Origin: Micromonospora ureilytica
GTDB lineage: Bacteria > Actinomycetota > Actinomycetes > Mycobacteriales > Micromonosporaceae
Length of the DNA stretch: 64,000 nt
Assembly (NCBI RefSeq): GCF_015751765.1
Contig: NZ_JADOTX010000001.1
Coordinates: forward strand, 2,046,001-2,110,000
Direction: 5' to 3'
The notes beneath the pieces are model-generated. The model saw nothing but the letters and a program-made list of their open reading frames with translations. It ran no database searches and had not been told where the DNA came from. A program made the position numbers and the translations under genes. Of this stretch, positions 1-7,249 are shown one piece after another; within the stretch, counting starts at the first letter, position 1, and every line of letters begins with the position of its first letter.

Positions 1-689
1 AGGCCACAGTGGACCTCGACGCCGTGCTCGACCTGGCCCGGACCGCCCCGCCACTGACCACCCCGGCGTGGGACCCGGTCGCCGCCGTCGGCGGGCCGGC
101 CGGCGTCGAGCGACCACGGGTCGCCCTCGCCGGTGGTCCGGCCTTCACCTTCTCGTACGCGGAGACCGCCGAACTGCTCGCCGCGGCCGGCGCGGAGGTC
201 GTCACCGTCGACCCGCTGCGCGACCCGGCGCTGCCCACCGGCACCCGGGCGGTGGTGATCGGCGGCGGCTTCCCCGAGGCGTACGCGCAGACACTGGCCG
301 ACAACACGGCGCTCCGCGCCGAACTGGCCGACTTCGACGGGCCGATCGTGGCCGAGTGCGCCGGACTGCTCTACCTCGGGCGGTCCCTGGACGGTGTGCC
401 CATGTGCGGCCGACTGGACCTGACCGCCCGGATGACCGAGCGTCTCACCCTCGGCTACCGGGAGGCCCTGGCCGTCACCGACTCCCCGGTGGCGCGCGCC
501 GGCGAGCCCGTACGCGGCCACGAGTTCCACCGCACCGCCACCGACCCGGGGCACGGCGAGACGTCGGCGTGGCGCTGGAACGACACCGAGCACGGCTTCG
601 TCACCGGCGGGGTGCACGCGTCCTACCTGCACACCCACTGGGCCGGTCACCCGGAGGCGGCCCGTCGACTGGTCGAGGCGTGCCGATGA
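1..689 (+). CDS. cobB: Cobyrinate a,c-diamide synthase, C-terminal part (runs off left edge)
   Basis: This is the end of a CobB/CbiA-type enzyme, which amidates the a and c side chains of the corrin ring using glutamine and ATP. The reading frame is open from the first base, so the N-terminal ATP-binding domain lies outside the window. What remains is the class I glutamine amidotransferase domain. The likely nucleophile is the Cys in VAECAGLLYLG (codon at 357-359). The usual Gly-Gly after the Cys reads Ala-Gly here. The catalytic His sits in GGVHASYLH near the C-terminus (codon at 615-617). The stop codon overlaps the ATG of cobI by 4 bp, so the two are translationally coupled. CobQ (cobyric acid synthase) shares this fold. 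CobB is preferred because of the short C-terminal tail after the His motif and the context, but the truncation leaves some doubt. Confidence 0.88.
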   Translation, partial: ATVDLDAVLDLARTAPPLTTPAWDPVAAVGGPAGVERPRVALAGGPAFTFSYAETAELLAAAGAEVVTVDPLRDPALPTGTRAVVIGGGFPEAYAQTLADNTALRAELADFDGPIVAECAGLLYLGRSLDGVPMCGRLDLTARMTERLTLGYREALAVTDSPVARAGEPVRGHEFHRTATDPGHGETSAWRWNDTEHGFVTGGVHASYLHTHWAGHPEAARRLVEACR

Positions 690-1465
690 GCGCCGACGCC
701 ACGCTCACCGGGGTCGGCGTCGGCCCGGGCGACCCGGAACTGCTCACCGTCAAGGCGGTGCGGCTGCTGCGCGAGGCCGACCTGGTCTTCGTACCGGTGA
801 TGGCGGACCGGGTCGCGACCACCGCGACCGCCGGTCCGACGCCACCGGCAACGGACGCCGGGCGGGCCGAGGCGACGGTGCGCTCCCACGTCGCGGCGGA
901 CCGGCTGCGCCGGCTGCCGTTCGCGCTGGACGACCGGGGTGGGGTGACCGCCCGCCGGGCGGCGGCCTGGGACGAGGCCGCGCGGGTGGTGGTCGAGGCG
1001 ATCGACGCGGGGGCGCGGTCCCTCGCGTTCGCCACCATCGGCGACCCCAACGTCTACTCGACCTTCGGCTACCTGGCCCAGAGCGTCCGGGCGCTGCGCC
1101 CGGCGGTGCGGGTGGCGACCGTGCCCGGCATCACCGCCATGCAGGAGCTGGCGGCGCGCAGCGGCACCCCGCTCTGTGAGGGACGCGAACCGCTCACCCT
1201 GCTGCCGGCCACCGCGGGCCTGGCGCTCTTCGCGGACGCCCTGGCCGGGCCGGGCACCGTTGTCGCCTACAAGGGCTGGCGGCGGCACCCGGAGTTGCTC
1301 GCCGAGCTGCGCCGGCAGGGTCGTCTCGCCGACGCCGTGCTCGGACGCAGCCTGGGGCTGCCCGGTGAACGGATCGGGCCGGTCGACAACACCGAGCACG
1401 ACCTGCCGTACCTGTCGACGCTGCTGGTTCCGGCCCGCCGCGAGCACCGAGGAGGAAAGCTGTGA
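686..1465 (+). CDS. cobI: Precorrin-2 C20-methyltransferase
   Basis: SAM-dependent methyltransferase of the tetrapyrrole methylase (CobA-like) fold, about 259 aa, the usual length for CobI/CbiL. It methylates C20 of precorrin-2 or its cobalt form. The N-terminal glycine motif GVGPGDPELLTVKAV is the family signature. TIGDPNVYSTFGYL and VPGITAMQELAARSG are the mid-protein SAM and substrate segments. The start chosen is the ATG at 686, which overlaps the cobB stop. The frame stays open further upstream, but that part is only the shadow of cobB. It is one link in a chain of 4-bp overlaps that runs through the whole operon. CobI and CbiL differ in whether cobalt is already bound; neighbours CbiD, CbiG and CbiX suggest the cobalt-loaded substrate. 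Confidence 0.93.
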   Translation: MSADATLTGVGVGPGDPELLTVKAVRLLREADLVFVPVMADRVATTATAGPTPPATDAGRAEATVRSHVAADRLRRLPFALDDRGGVTARRAAAWDEAARVVVEAIDAGARSLAFATIGDPNVYSTFGYLAQSVRALRPAVRVATVPGITAMQELAARSGTPLCEGREPLTLLPATAGLALFADALAGPGTVVAYKGWRRHPELLAELRRQGRLADAVLGRSLGLPGERIGPVDNTEHDLPYLSTLLVPARREHRGGKL

Positions 1466-2307
1466 CCAGCGACGGCAAGGTGTGGTTCGTCGGAGCCGGC
1501 CCGGGGGCGGCGGACCTGCTGACCCTTCGGGCCGCGCGGGTGATCGCCGAGGCGGACATCGTGATCTGGGCGGCGAGCCTGGTGCACGCCGACGTGCTCC
1601 ACCACGCCCGCACCGGCGCGGAGATCGTCGACTCGTCGCAGCTACCGATCGAGGGCGTGCTGCCGCTCTACGAGCGGGCCGCCGAGCAGGGGTTGACAGT
1701 GGCTCGGATCCACTCCGGAGACCCGGCGCTGTGGGGCGCGGTGCAGGAGCAGCTGGACCTGTGCCGGGCCCTCGGCCTGGCCGTCGAGATCGTGCCCGGG
1801 GTGTCCTCGTTCACCGCCGTCGCGGCGATCGTCGGACGGGAGCTGACAGTGCCCGAGGTGGCCCAGTCGGTGATCCTCACCCGCCTCGAAGGCGGCAAGA
1901 CCCCGATGCCGCCCGGCGAGCGCGTCCGCGACTTCGCCCGACACGGCACCACAATGGCGCTCTTCCTCTCCGCCGCCCGATCCGGACAGGTGCAGGCCGA
2001 ACTGCTGGCCGGCGGCTACCCGGAGGACACCCCGGCCGTGGTGGCGTACCAGGCGACCTGGCCCGACGAACTGGTGGTGCGCTGCACGGTCGGCACCCTG
2101 GAGGCGACGGTCAAGCAGCACAAACTGTGGAAGCACACCCTGTTCCTGGTCGGGCCGGCCCTCGCCGCCGAGGGCACCCGCTCGCACCTGTACCACCCCG
2201 GGCACTTCCACACCTTCCGCCGCGCCGAGCCGGCCGCCCGCGCCGAGCTGCGTCGCCAGGCCAGCGCGCGTACCGGGGGGACCGCCACACCGGGGCACAC
2301 ACCGTGA
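1462..2307 (+). CDS. cobM: Precorrin-4 C11-methyltransferase
   Basis: Tetrapyrrole methylase of 281 aa that transfers a methyl group to C11 of precorrin-4 or cobalt-precorrin-4 (CobM/CbiF). The N-terminal motif FVGAGPGAADLLTLRA, the segment IVIWAASLVHADVL and the HSGDPALWGA and VPGVSSFTAVAAIVG motifs are characteristic of CobM. The GTG start at 1462 overlaps the cobI stop and is preceded by a clear GAGGAGGAAAG ribosome binding site, one of the few strong Shine-Dalgarno sequences in this operon. The C-terminal 20 residues are rich in Ala, Arg and Thr and look like a variable tail. Confidence 0.95.
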   Translation: MTSDGKVWFVGAGPGAADLLTLRAARVIAEADIVIWAASLVHADVLHHARTGAEIVDSSQLPIEGVLPLYERAAEQGLTVARIHSGDPALWGAVQEQLDLCRALGLAVEIVPGVSSFTAVAAIVGRELTVPEVAQSVILTRLEGGKTPMPPGERVRDFARHGTTMALFLSAARSGQVQAELLAGGYPEDTPAVVAYQATWPDELVVRCTVGTLEATVKQHKLWKHTLFLVGPALAAEGTRSHLYHPGHFHTFRRAEPAARAELRRQASARTGGTATPGHTP

Positions 2308-3455
2308 CGTACGCCGAACCGCCGCTGCGCGAACCGGACCTGCCGCGTACCGCGAAGGTCCGGCCCACCGCGCTGCGCACCGGCTGGACCACCGGCGCGT
2401 GCGCGACGGCGGCAACCAAGGCCGCGGTCACCGCGCTTGTCACCGGCACCACCCAGCAGGAGGTGGAGATCGGCCTGCCCGCCGGACGCCGGGTGCGCTT
2501 CCCGGTGGAGCGCTGCGAGGTGACCGGCACCCCACCGGTCCGCGCCGAGGCGGTGGTGGTCAAGGACGCCGGGGACGACCCGGACGTCACCCACGGCGCC
2601 GAGCTGACCGCCACCGTCAACTGGACCGACGTCCCCGGCCTACGGCTCGCCGGCGGTGCCGGGGTCGGCACGGTCACCAAACCCGGCCTCGGGCTCGCGG
2701 TCGGCGGCCCGGCCATCAACGACACCCCCCGCCGGATGATCGGCGAGGCGGTGGCCGAGGTGGTCGACCTCAGCGAGGTCGGCGTCCGGGTGGTGATCAG
2801 CGTGCCCCGGGGCGAGATCATGGCCCGCAAGACCACCAACCGCCGGCTCGGCATCCTCGGCGGGATCTCGATTCTCGGCACCACCGGGATCGTCCGCCCC
2901 TTCTCCACCGCGTCGTGGCGGGCCAGCGTCGTGCAGGCCGTGCACGTGATGGCTGCCCAGGGCGAGCCGACAGTGGTGCTCTGCACCGGCGGGCGTACCG
3001 AGCGGGCCGCCCGCGCGCTCCTGCCCGACCTGCCCGAGGTCTGCTTCGTCGAGGTCGGCGACTTCACCGGGGCCGCGGTGACCGCCGCGGTGGGTGACGC
3101 GATGACCGGTGTGGTCTTCGTCGGCATGGCCGGCAAGCTCGCCAAACTCGCGGCAGGCATCCTGATGACCCACTACACCCGCTCCACTGTGGACCTCTCC
3201 CTGCTCGGCGCGGTGACCGCCGAGGCCGGCGGCGACCCGTCGCTGGTCGCCGCCGTGACCGAGGCGAACACCGGGCGGCACGCGTACGAGCTGTGGGAGG
3301 CCGCCGGGCTGCTCGCCCCGGCCGGCGACCTGCTCTGTCAGCGGGTCCGCCAGGTGCTGCGACGCTTCGCCGGGCCGACGGTCACCGTGGACGTGGCGAT
3401 GGTCGACTTCGCCGGAGCGCACGTCGTCGCCTCGTCCGGCCGGTGGCCCCGGTGA
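2304..3455 (+). CDS. cbiD: Cobalt-precorrin-5B C1-methyltransferase
   Basis: About 383 aa with the CbiD signature RTGWTTGACATAATKAA close to the N-terminus and a conserved segment IMARKTTNRRLGILGGISILGTTGI in the middle (partial quotation: RRLGILGGISILGTTGI). CbiD adds the C1 methyl group in the cobalt-early pathway, in the step that CobF carries out in the aerobic pathway. The GTG start at 2304 overlaps the cobM stop. Further upstream the frame is open but antisense-like in composition and is not counted. The presence of CbiD rather than CobF is one of the strongest signs that this operon encodes the oxygen-independent version of the ring pathway. Confidence 0.95.
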   Translation: MTYAEPPLREPDLPRTAKVRPTALRTGWTTGACATAATKAAVTALVTGTTQQEVEIGLPAGRRVRFPVERCEVTGTPPVRAEAVVVKDAGDDPDVTHGAELTATVNWTDVPGLRLAGGAGVGTVTKPGLGLAVGGPAINDTPRRMIGEAVAEVVDLSEVGVRVVISVPRGEIMARKTTNRRLGILGGISILGTTGIVRPFSTASWRASVVQAVHVMAAQGEPTVVLCTGGRTERAARALLPDLPEVCFVEVGDFTGAAVTAAVGDAMTGVVFVGMAGKLAKLAAGILMTHYTRSTVDLSLLGAVTAEAGGDPSLVAAVTEANTGRHAYELWEAAGLLAPAGDLLCQRVRQVLRRFAGPTVTVDVAMVDFAGAHVVASSGRWPR

Positions 3456-4732
3456 GCGGCGTGACTGTGGTCGGTCTGGATGCCGCGGGCGCCCCGCCGC
3501 ACCCGGCGCTCGCCCCGGTGCTCGCCGCCGCCGGGCTGGTGGTCGGCGCGGCCCGGCACCTGGCCGCGGTGCCGGTACCGGCCGGCGCGGACACCATCAC
3601 CCTCGGGCCGCTCGCCCCCGCCCTGGGCCGCCTCGCCGAGGCCGCCGACGCCGGGGTGCCCGCCGTGGTGCTGGCCAGCGGCGATCCCGGCCTGTTCGGC
3701 ATCGTCCGGCGGCTGCGCGCGGCCGGGCTGCCGCTGCGGGTGGTGCCGGCGGTGTCCAGTGTGGCCGCCGCGTTCGCCCGCGCCGGGCTGCCCTGGGACG
3801 GCGCGGCTGTGGTCAGCGCGCACGGGCGCGACCCCCGAGCCGCACTGAACGCCTGCCGGGCGCTGCCGTTGGTCGCCGTGCTCACCGCGCCCGGCGCCGG
3901 CGCCGCCGAGCTGGGCGGCGGCCTGATCGGCTGGTCCCGCCGCCTGCTGGTCGCCGAGCACCTGGGCACCGCCGCCGAACGGATCCGCGCGGTGACCCCC
4001 GAGCAGGCCGCCGCCGAGACCTGGGCCGACCCGCACGTCCTGCTCAGCCTCGCCGACGGCGCAACCGCCGGTCCCGCGCCCGCCGACGTCGTACCCGCCG
4101 CGTCCGCGCCCACCGACGGCGCGCTCGATCGGGCCACGGTCGGCGGGATGCGCGCCGACAACCAGCCCGCCGCCGCGCCGGCTGGCGGCTGGGCGCTGCC
4201 GGAGGACCGGTACGCCCACCGCGACTCCATGATCACGAAGTCGGAGGTGCGCGCCCTCGTCGTCGCCCGGCTACGTCCCCGACTGGGCCGGCTGATCTGG
4301 GACATCGGTGCGGGCAGCGGCTCGGTCGGCATCGAGTGCGCGCTGCTCGGCGCGGCCGTGCTCGCCGTCGAACAGGATCCCGAGGCCGGCGCGACCGTCC
4401 AGGCCAACGCCGCCGCGCACGCCGTGCACGTCCGGCTGGTCACCGGTCGTGCCCCGGCGGCCCTGGCCGACCTCCCCGAGCCGGACGCGGTCTTCGTCGG
4501 CGGTGGCGGTGTCGACGTCCTCACCGCCGTGGTGGCCCGTCGACCCGAGCGGGTGGTGCTCACCCTGGCCGCACTGGACCGGGTCGCACCGGCCGTGGGT
4601 CTCCTGCGCGCCGCCGGCTACACCGTCGAGGGCAGCCAGCTCTCCGCCGCCCGCCTCGCCGACCTGCCCGGCGGGTCGATCCGCCTCGCGGCCACCAATC
4701 CGGTGGTCGTCCTCACCGGGGAGCGCCAGTGA
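3452..4732 (+). CDS. cobL: Precorrin-6Y C5,15-methyltransferase, CbiE-CbiT fusion
   Basis: A 426-aa fusion. Residues about 1-200 form a CbiE-like tetrapyrrole methylase (methylation at C5). After an Ala/Pro-rich linker of about 45 residues, residues about 250-420 form a CbiT-like Rossmann methyltransferase (methylation at C15 and decarboxylation of the C12 acetate). The CbiT part starts with EDRYAHRDSMITKSEVRA and contains the SAM-binding motif WDIGAGSGSVGIE. The GTG at 3452 overlaps the cbiD stop and is taken as the start. Fusion of E and T is common in actinobacteria and proteobacteria and is called CobL. The product of this enzyme is precorrin-8x, the substrate of CobH further down the operon. 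Confidence 0.94.
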   Translation: MSGVTVVGLDAAGAPPHPALAPVLAAAGLVVGAARHLAAVPVPAGADTITLGPLAPALGRLAEAADAGVPAVVLASGDPGLFGIVRRLRAAGLPLRVVPAVSSVAAAFARAGLPWDGAAVVSAHGRDPRAALNACRALPLVAVLTAPGAGAAELGGGLIGWSRRLLVAEHLGTAAERIRAVTPEQAAAETWADPHVLLSLADGATAGPAPADVVPAASAPTDGALDRATVGGMRADNQPAAAPAGGWALPEDRYAHRDSMITKSEVRALVVARLRPRLGRLIWDIGAGSGSVGIECALLGAAVLAVEQDPEAGATVQANAAAHAVHVRLVTGRAPAALADLPEPDAVFVGGGGVDVLTAVVARRPERVVLTLAALDRVAPAVGLLRAAGYTVEGSQLSAARLADLPGGSIRLAATNPVVVLTGERQ

Positions 4733-6471
4733 CCGACCAGAACCCACCCGCCCGGATCGGCCTGGTGGCGGCCACCGCCGCCGGCCGCCGGCACGCCGAC
4801 ACCCTGGCCGCCGCGTGGCCGCACGCCCGGCTGGTCGAGGGGGAGACCGTCGCCGACGCGCTGCGGACCGCCTGGGCCGTGTGTGACGCGGTGATCGCGT
4901 TCCTGGCCACCGGGGCGGTGGTGCGGATCGTGGCGCCGCTGCTCGACGACAAGCGCACCGACCCGGCGGTGGTGGTCGTCGACGAGGCCGCCCGGCACGC
5001 CGTGGCGCTGCTCGGTGGGCACGCCGGCGGGGCCAACGCCCTCGCCGAGCAGGTCGCCGACCTGCTGGACGCCCGACCGGTGATCACCACAGCCACCGAC
5101 GCTGTCGACCTGCCGGGGCTGGACACCCTCGGCTGGCCCGTGCAGGGCGCGGTCGCCGCGGTGTCCCGGGCCATCCTGGACGGCGAGCCGGTCCGGCTGG
5201 TCGCCGACGTCGACTGGCCACTGCCCGCCCTGCCCCCGAACGTGCGCGCCGCCGACGGCGACACCACGGAGGAGGACACGTCGGACGGCGGGTACCGGCT
5301 GCTGGTCACCGACCGGGTCGTGCCGCCCGACGAGCGGACCGCCGTGCTGCGGCCGCCGTCGCTGGTCGCCGGCGTGGGCGCGAGTAGGGGCGTACCCGCC
5401 GCCGAGGTGACGGAGCTGCTGCACCGGGTGCTGGCCGAGGCCGGCCTCGACCCGGCGAGCCTGCGCTGCCTGGCCACCGCCGACATCAAGGCCGACGAGG
5501 CGGGCATCCGCAGCACCGCCGACGCGCTCGGCGTACCCCTGGTGACCTGGCCGGCGACGCGGCTGGCGGCGGTCGACGTGCCGCACCCCAGCGAGGTGGT
5601 CCGCGCCGCGGTCGGCACGCCGAGCGTGGCGGAGGCCGCGGCCCTGCTCGGCACGGACGGCCGGGCCGACGACGCGACGCTGCTGGTGGGCAAGACCGCG
5701 ACGGCGATGGCCACCGTGGCGGTGGCCCGGCACGCGCCACGTGGCCGGCTGGCCGTCGTCGGCCTCGGACCGGGCGCCGCCGACCTGCGCACCCCGCGTG
5801 CGGTGGCCGAGTTACGTCGCGCCGCCGTGGTGGTCGGCCTCGACCAGTACCTGGACCAGGTCCGCGACGTGCTCCGACCGGGGACCCGGGTGCTCTCCAG
5901 CGGGTTGGGCGCGGAGGAGGCACGGGCGCGCGCCGCCGTCGCCGAGGCCGCCGCCGGCCGGGCGGTCGCGCTGATCGGCTCCGGCGACGCCGGGGTGTAC
6001 GCGATGGCCAGCCCCGCCCTGGAGTACGCCGACGAGCGGATCGACGTGGTGGGCGTACCCGGAGTCACCGCCGCACTGGCCGCCGGGGCGCTGCTCGGCG
6101 CGCCGCTCGGCCACGACCACGCCTACCTGAGCCTGTCCGATCTGCACACCCCGTGGGACGTCATCGAGCGGCGGGTGACCGCCGCCGCCGAGGGTGACTT
6201 CGTCACGCTCTTCTACAACCCGCGCAGCCGGGCCCGCGACTGGCAGCTCGGCAAGGCACTCGGCATCCTCGCCGCGCACCGGCCACCGGACACCCCGGTC
6301 GGCGTGGTGCGCAACGCCAGCCGCCCCGGCGAACGGGTGCACCTCGCGACAGTGGCCACGCTCGACCCGTCCATCGTCGACATGTACAGCGTCGTGGTCG
6401 TCGGCAGCACCGACACGCGACTGGTCGCCGGCCGGATGGTCACACCCCGGGGGTACCGGTGGCGCTCGTGA
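4729..6471 (+). CDS. cobJ: CbiG (cobalt-precorrin-5A hydrolase) fused to CobJ (precorrin-3B C17-methyltransferase)
   Basis: A 580-aa bifunctional protein. Residues 1 to about 335 match CbiG: an N-terminal half with FLATGAVVRIVAPLL and LLGGHAGGANALAEQVA, and a C-terminal half with GASRGVPAAEVTELL and CLATADIKADEAG. CbiG opens the delta-lactone of cobalt-precorrin-5A. Residues about 340-580 are a tetrapyrrole methylase of the CobJ/CbiH type, with LAVVGLGPGAADLRTP, ALIGSGDAGVYAMA and a YNPRSRARDWQL segment. It drives ring contraction with C17 methylation. The order of reaction is CobJ first, then CobM, then CbiG, so the fusion does not simply channel consecutive steps. No iron-sulfur extension is present on the CobJ part, but the next gene is a ferredoxin. 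The GTG at 4729 overlaps the cobL stop. Confidence 0.93.
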   Translation: MTDQNPPARIGLVAATAAGRRHADTLAAAWPHARLVEGETVADALRTAWAVCDAVIAFLATGAVVRIVAPLLDDKRTDPAVVVVDEAARHAVALLGGHAGGANALAEQVADLLDARPVITTATDAVDLPGLDTLGWPVQGAVAAVSRAILDGEPVRLVADVDWPLPALPPNVRAADGDTTEEDTSDGGYRLLVTDRVVPPDERTAVLRPPSLVAGVGASRGVPAAEVTELLHRVLAEAGLDPASLRCLATADIKADEAGIRSTADALGVPLVTWPATRLAAVDVPHPSEVVRAAVGTPSVAEAAALLGTDGRADDATLLVGKTATAMATVAVARHAPRGRLAVVGLGPGAADLRTPRAVAELRRAAVVVGLDQYLDQVRDVLRPGTRVLSSGLGAEEARARAAVAEAAAGRAVALIGSGDAGVYAMASPALEYADERIDVVGVPGVTAALAAGALLGAPLGHDHAYLSLSDLHTPWDVIERRVTAAAEGDFVTLFYNPRSRARDWQLGKALGILAAHRPPDTPVGVVRNASRPGERVHLATVATLDPSIVDMYSVVVVGSTDTRLVAGRMVTPRGYRWRS

Positions 6472-6656
6472 CGATCGACGCCTGCCAGGGCTGCGGGGCC
6501 TGCCTGCTCACCTGCCCCACGCACGCGATCCGGCCGGTCGCCGGCGGCCTCACCGTCCGCGCCGACCGGTGCACCGGCTGCCTGGAGTGCCTGGAGATCT
6601 GCCCGGTCGACGCGATCCGCGTCGTCGAGCCCGACAGTGCTGAAGGAGCCCGATGA
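6468..6656 (+). CDS. Small 2[4Fe-4S] ferredoxin inside the cobalamin operon
   Basis: A 62-aa bacterial-type ferredoxin. Two complete CxxCxxCxxxCP motifs are visible, in CQGCGACLLTCPTHAI and CTGCLECLEICPVDAI, which together can hold two [4Fe-4S] clusters. The start is placed at the GTG at 6468 because it gives the same GTGA overlap with the upstream stop as every other junction in the operon. A GTG three codons earlier (6459) is possible. It lies between cbiG/cobJ and cobH and is coupled to both. The likely role is electron supply or a redox partner for an Fe-S-requiring or reductive step of ring synthesis; this is inference from position. Cytoplasmic. Confidence 0.85.
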   Translation: MTIDACQGCGACLLTCPTHAIRPVAGGLTVRADRCTGCLECLEICPVDAIRVVEPDSAEGAR

Positions 6657-7249
6657 ACCGGGTGGTGCACCCCATCGAGGTCGAGTCGTACCGCATCCTG
6701 CGCGAGCGCGTCGACCTGTCGCACCTACCGCCGCTGAGCCGAGCGGTGACCGAGCGGGTGGTGCACGCCAGCGCCGACCTCGCGTACGTCGACGAGCTGG
6801 TCTGCGACGAGGCCGCCCTGGAGTCGGGGCTGGCCACGCTGCGCGCCGGGGCGCCAGTGGTCACCGACGTGGCGATGGTCGCCGCCGGCATCACCCGGGC
6901 CGGCCTGGAACTGGTCTGCCCGGTAGCCGAGCCGGCCGCCGCCGCCCTGGGCCGCACGGCCGGCATCACCCGCTCGGCGGCGGCCGTCCGGATCGCCCTG
7001 GAGCGGGTCGGACCGGGCGCGGTCTGGGTGGTCGGCTGCGCGCCCACGGCGCTTGTCGAACTACTCACGCTGGGCGCCGCGCCGGCGCTGGTCGTCGGTC
7101 TGCCGGTCGGCTTCGTGGGCGCCGCCGAGTCGAAGGCGGCGCTGCGGGCCAGCGGCCTGCCCGCCGTGTCCAACGTGGGTGAGAAGGGTGGCTCGGCGGT
7201 CGCCGCCGCCGCCCTCAACGCCCTGCTCTACGTCGAGGAGAAGTCATGA
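6653..7249 (+). CDS. cobH: Precorrin-8X methylmutase
   Basis: 198-aa CobH/CbiC enzyme that moves the methyl group from C11 to C12 of precorrin-8x to give hydrogenobyrinic acid or its cobalt form (cobyrinic acid). Diagnostic segments are IEVESYRILRERVDL, RVVHASADLAYVDEL and the C-terminal GLPVGFVGAAESKAAL, plus GEKGGSAVAAAALNALLY at the end. The His in the VVHAS segment corresponds to the active-site His of the family. The length is typical. The ATG at 6653 overlaps the ferredoxin stop, and the gene's own stop overlaps the ATG of the following fusion gene. Confidence 0.95.
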   Translation: MNRVVHPIEVESYRILRERVDLSHLPPLSRAVTERVVHASADLAYVDELVCDEAALESGLATLRAGAPVVTDVAMVAAGITRAGLELVCPVAEPAAAALGRTAGITRSAAAVRIALERVGPGAVWVVGCAPTALVELLTLGAAPALVVGLPVGFVGAAESKAALRASGLPAVSNVGEKGGSAVAAAALNALLYVEEKS

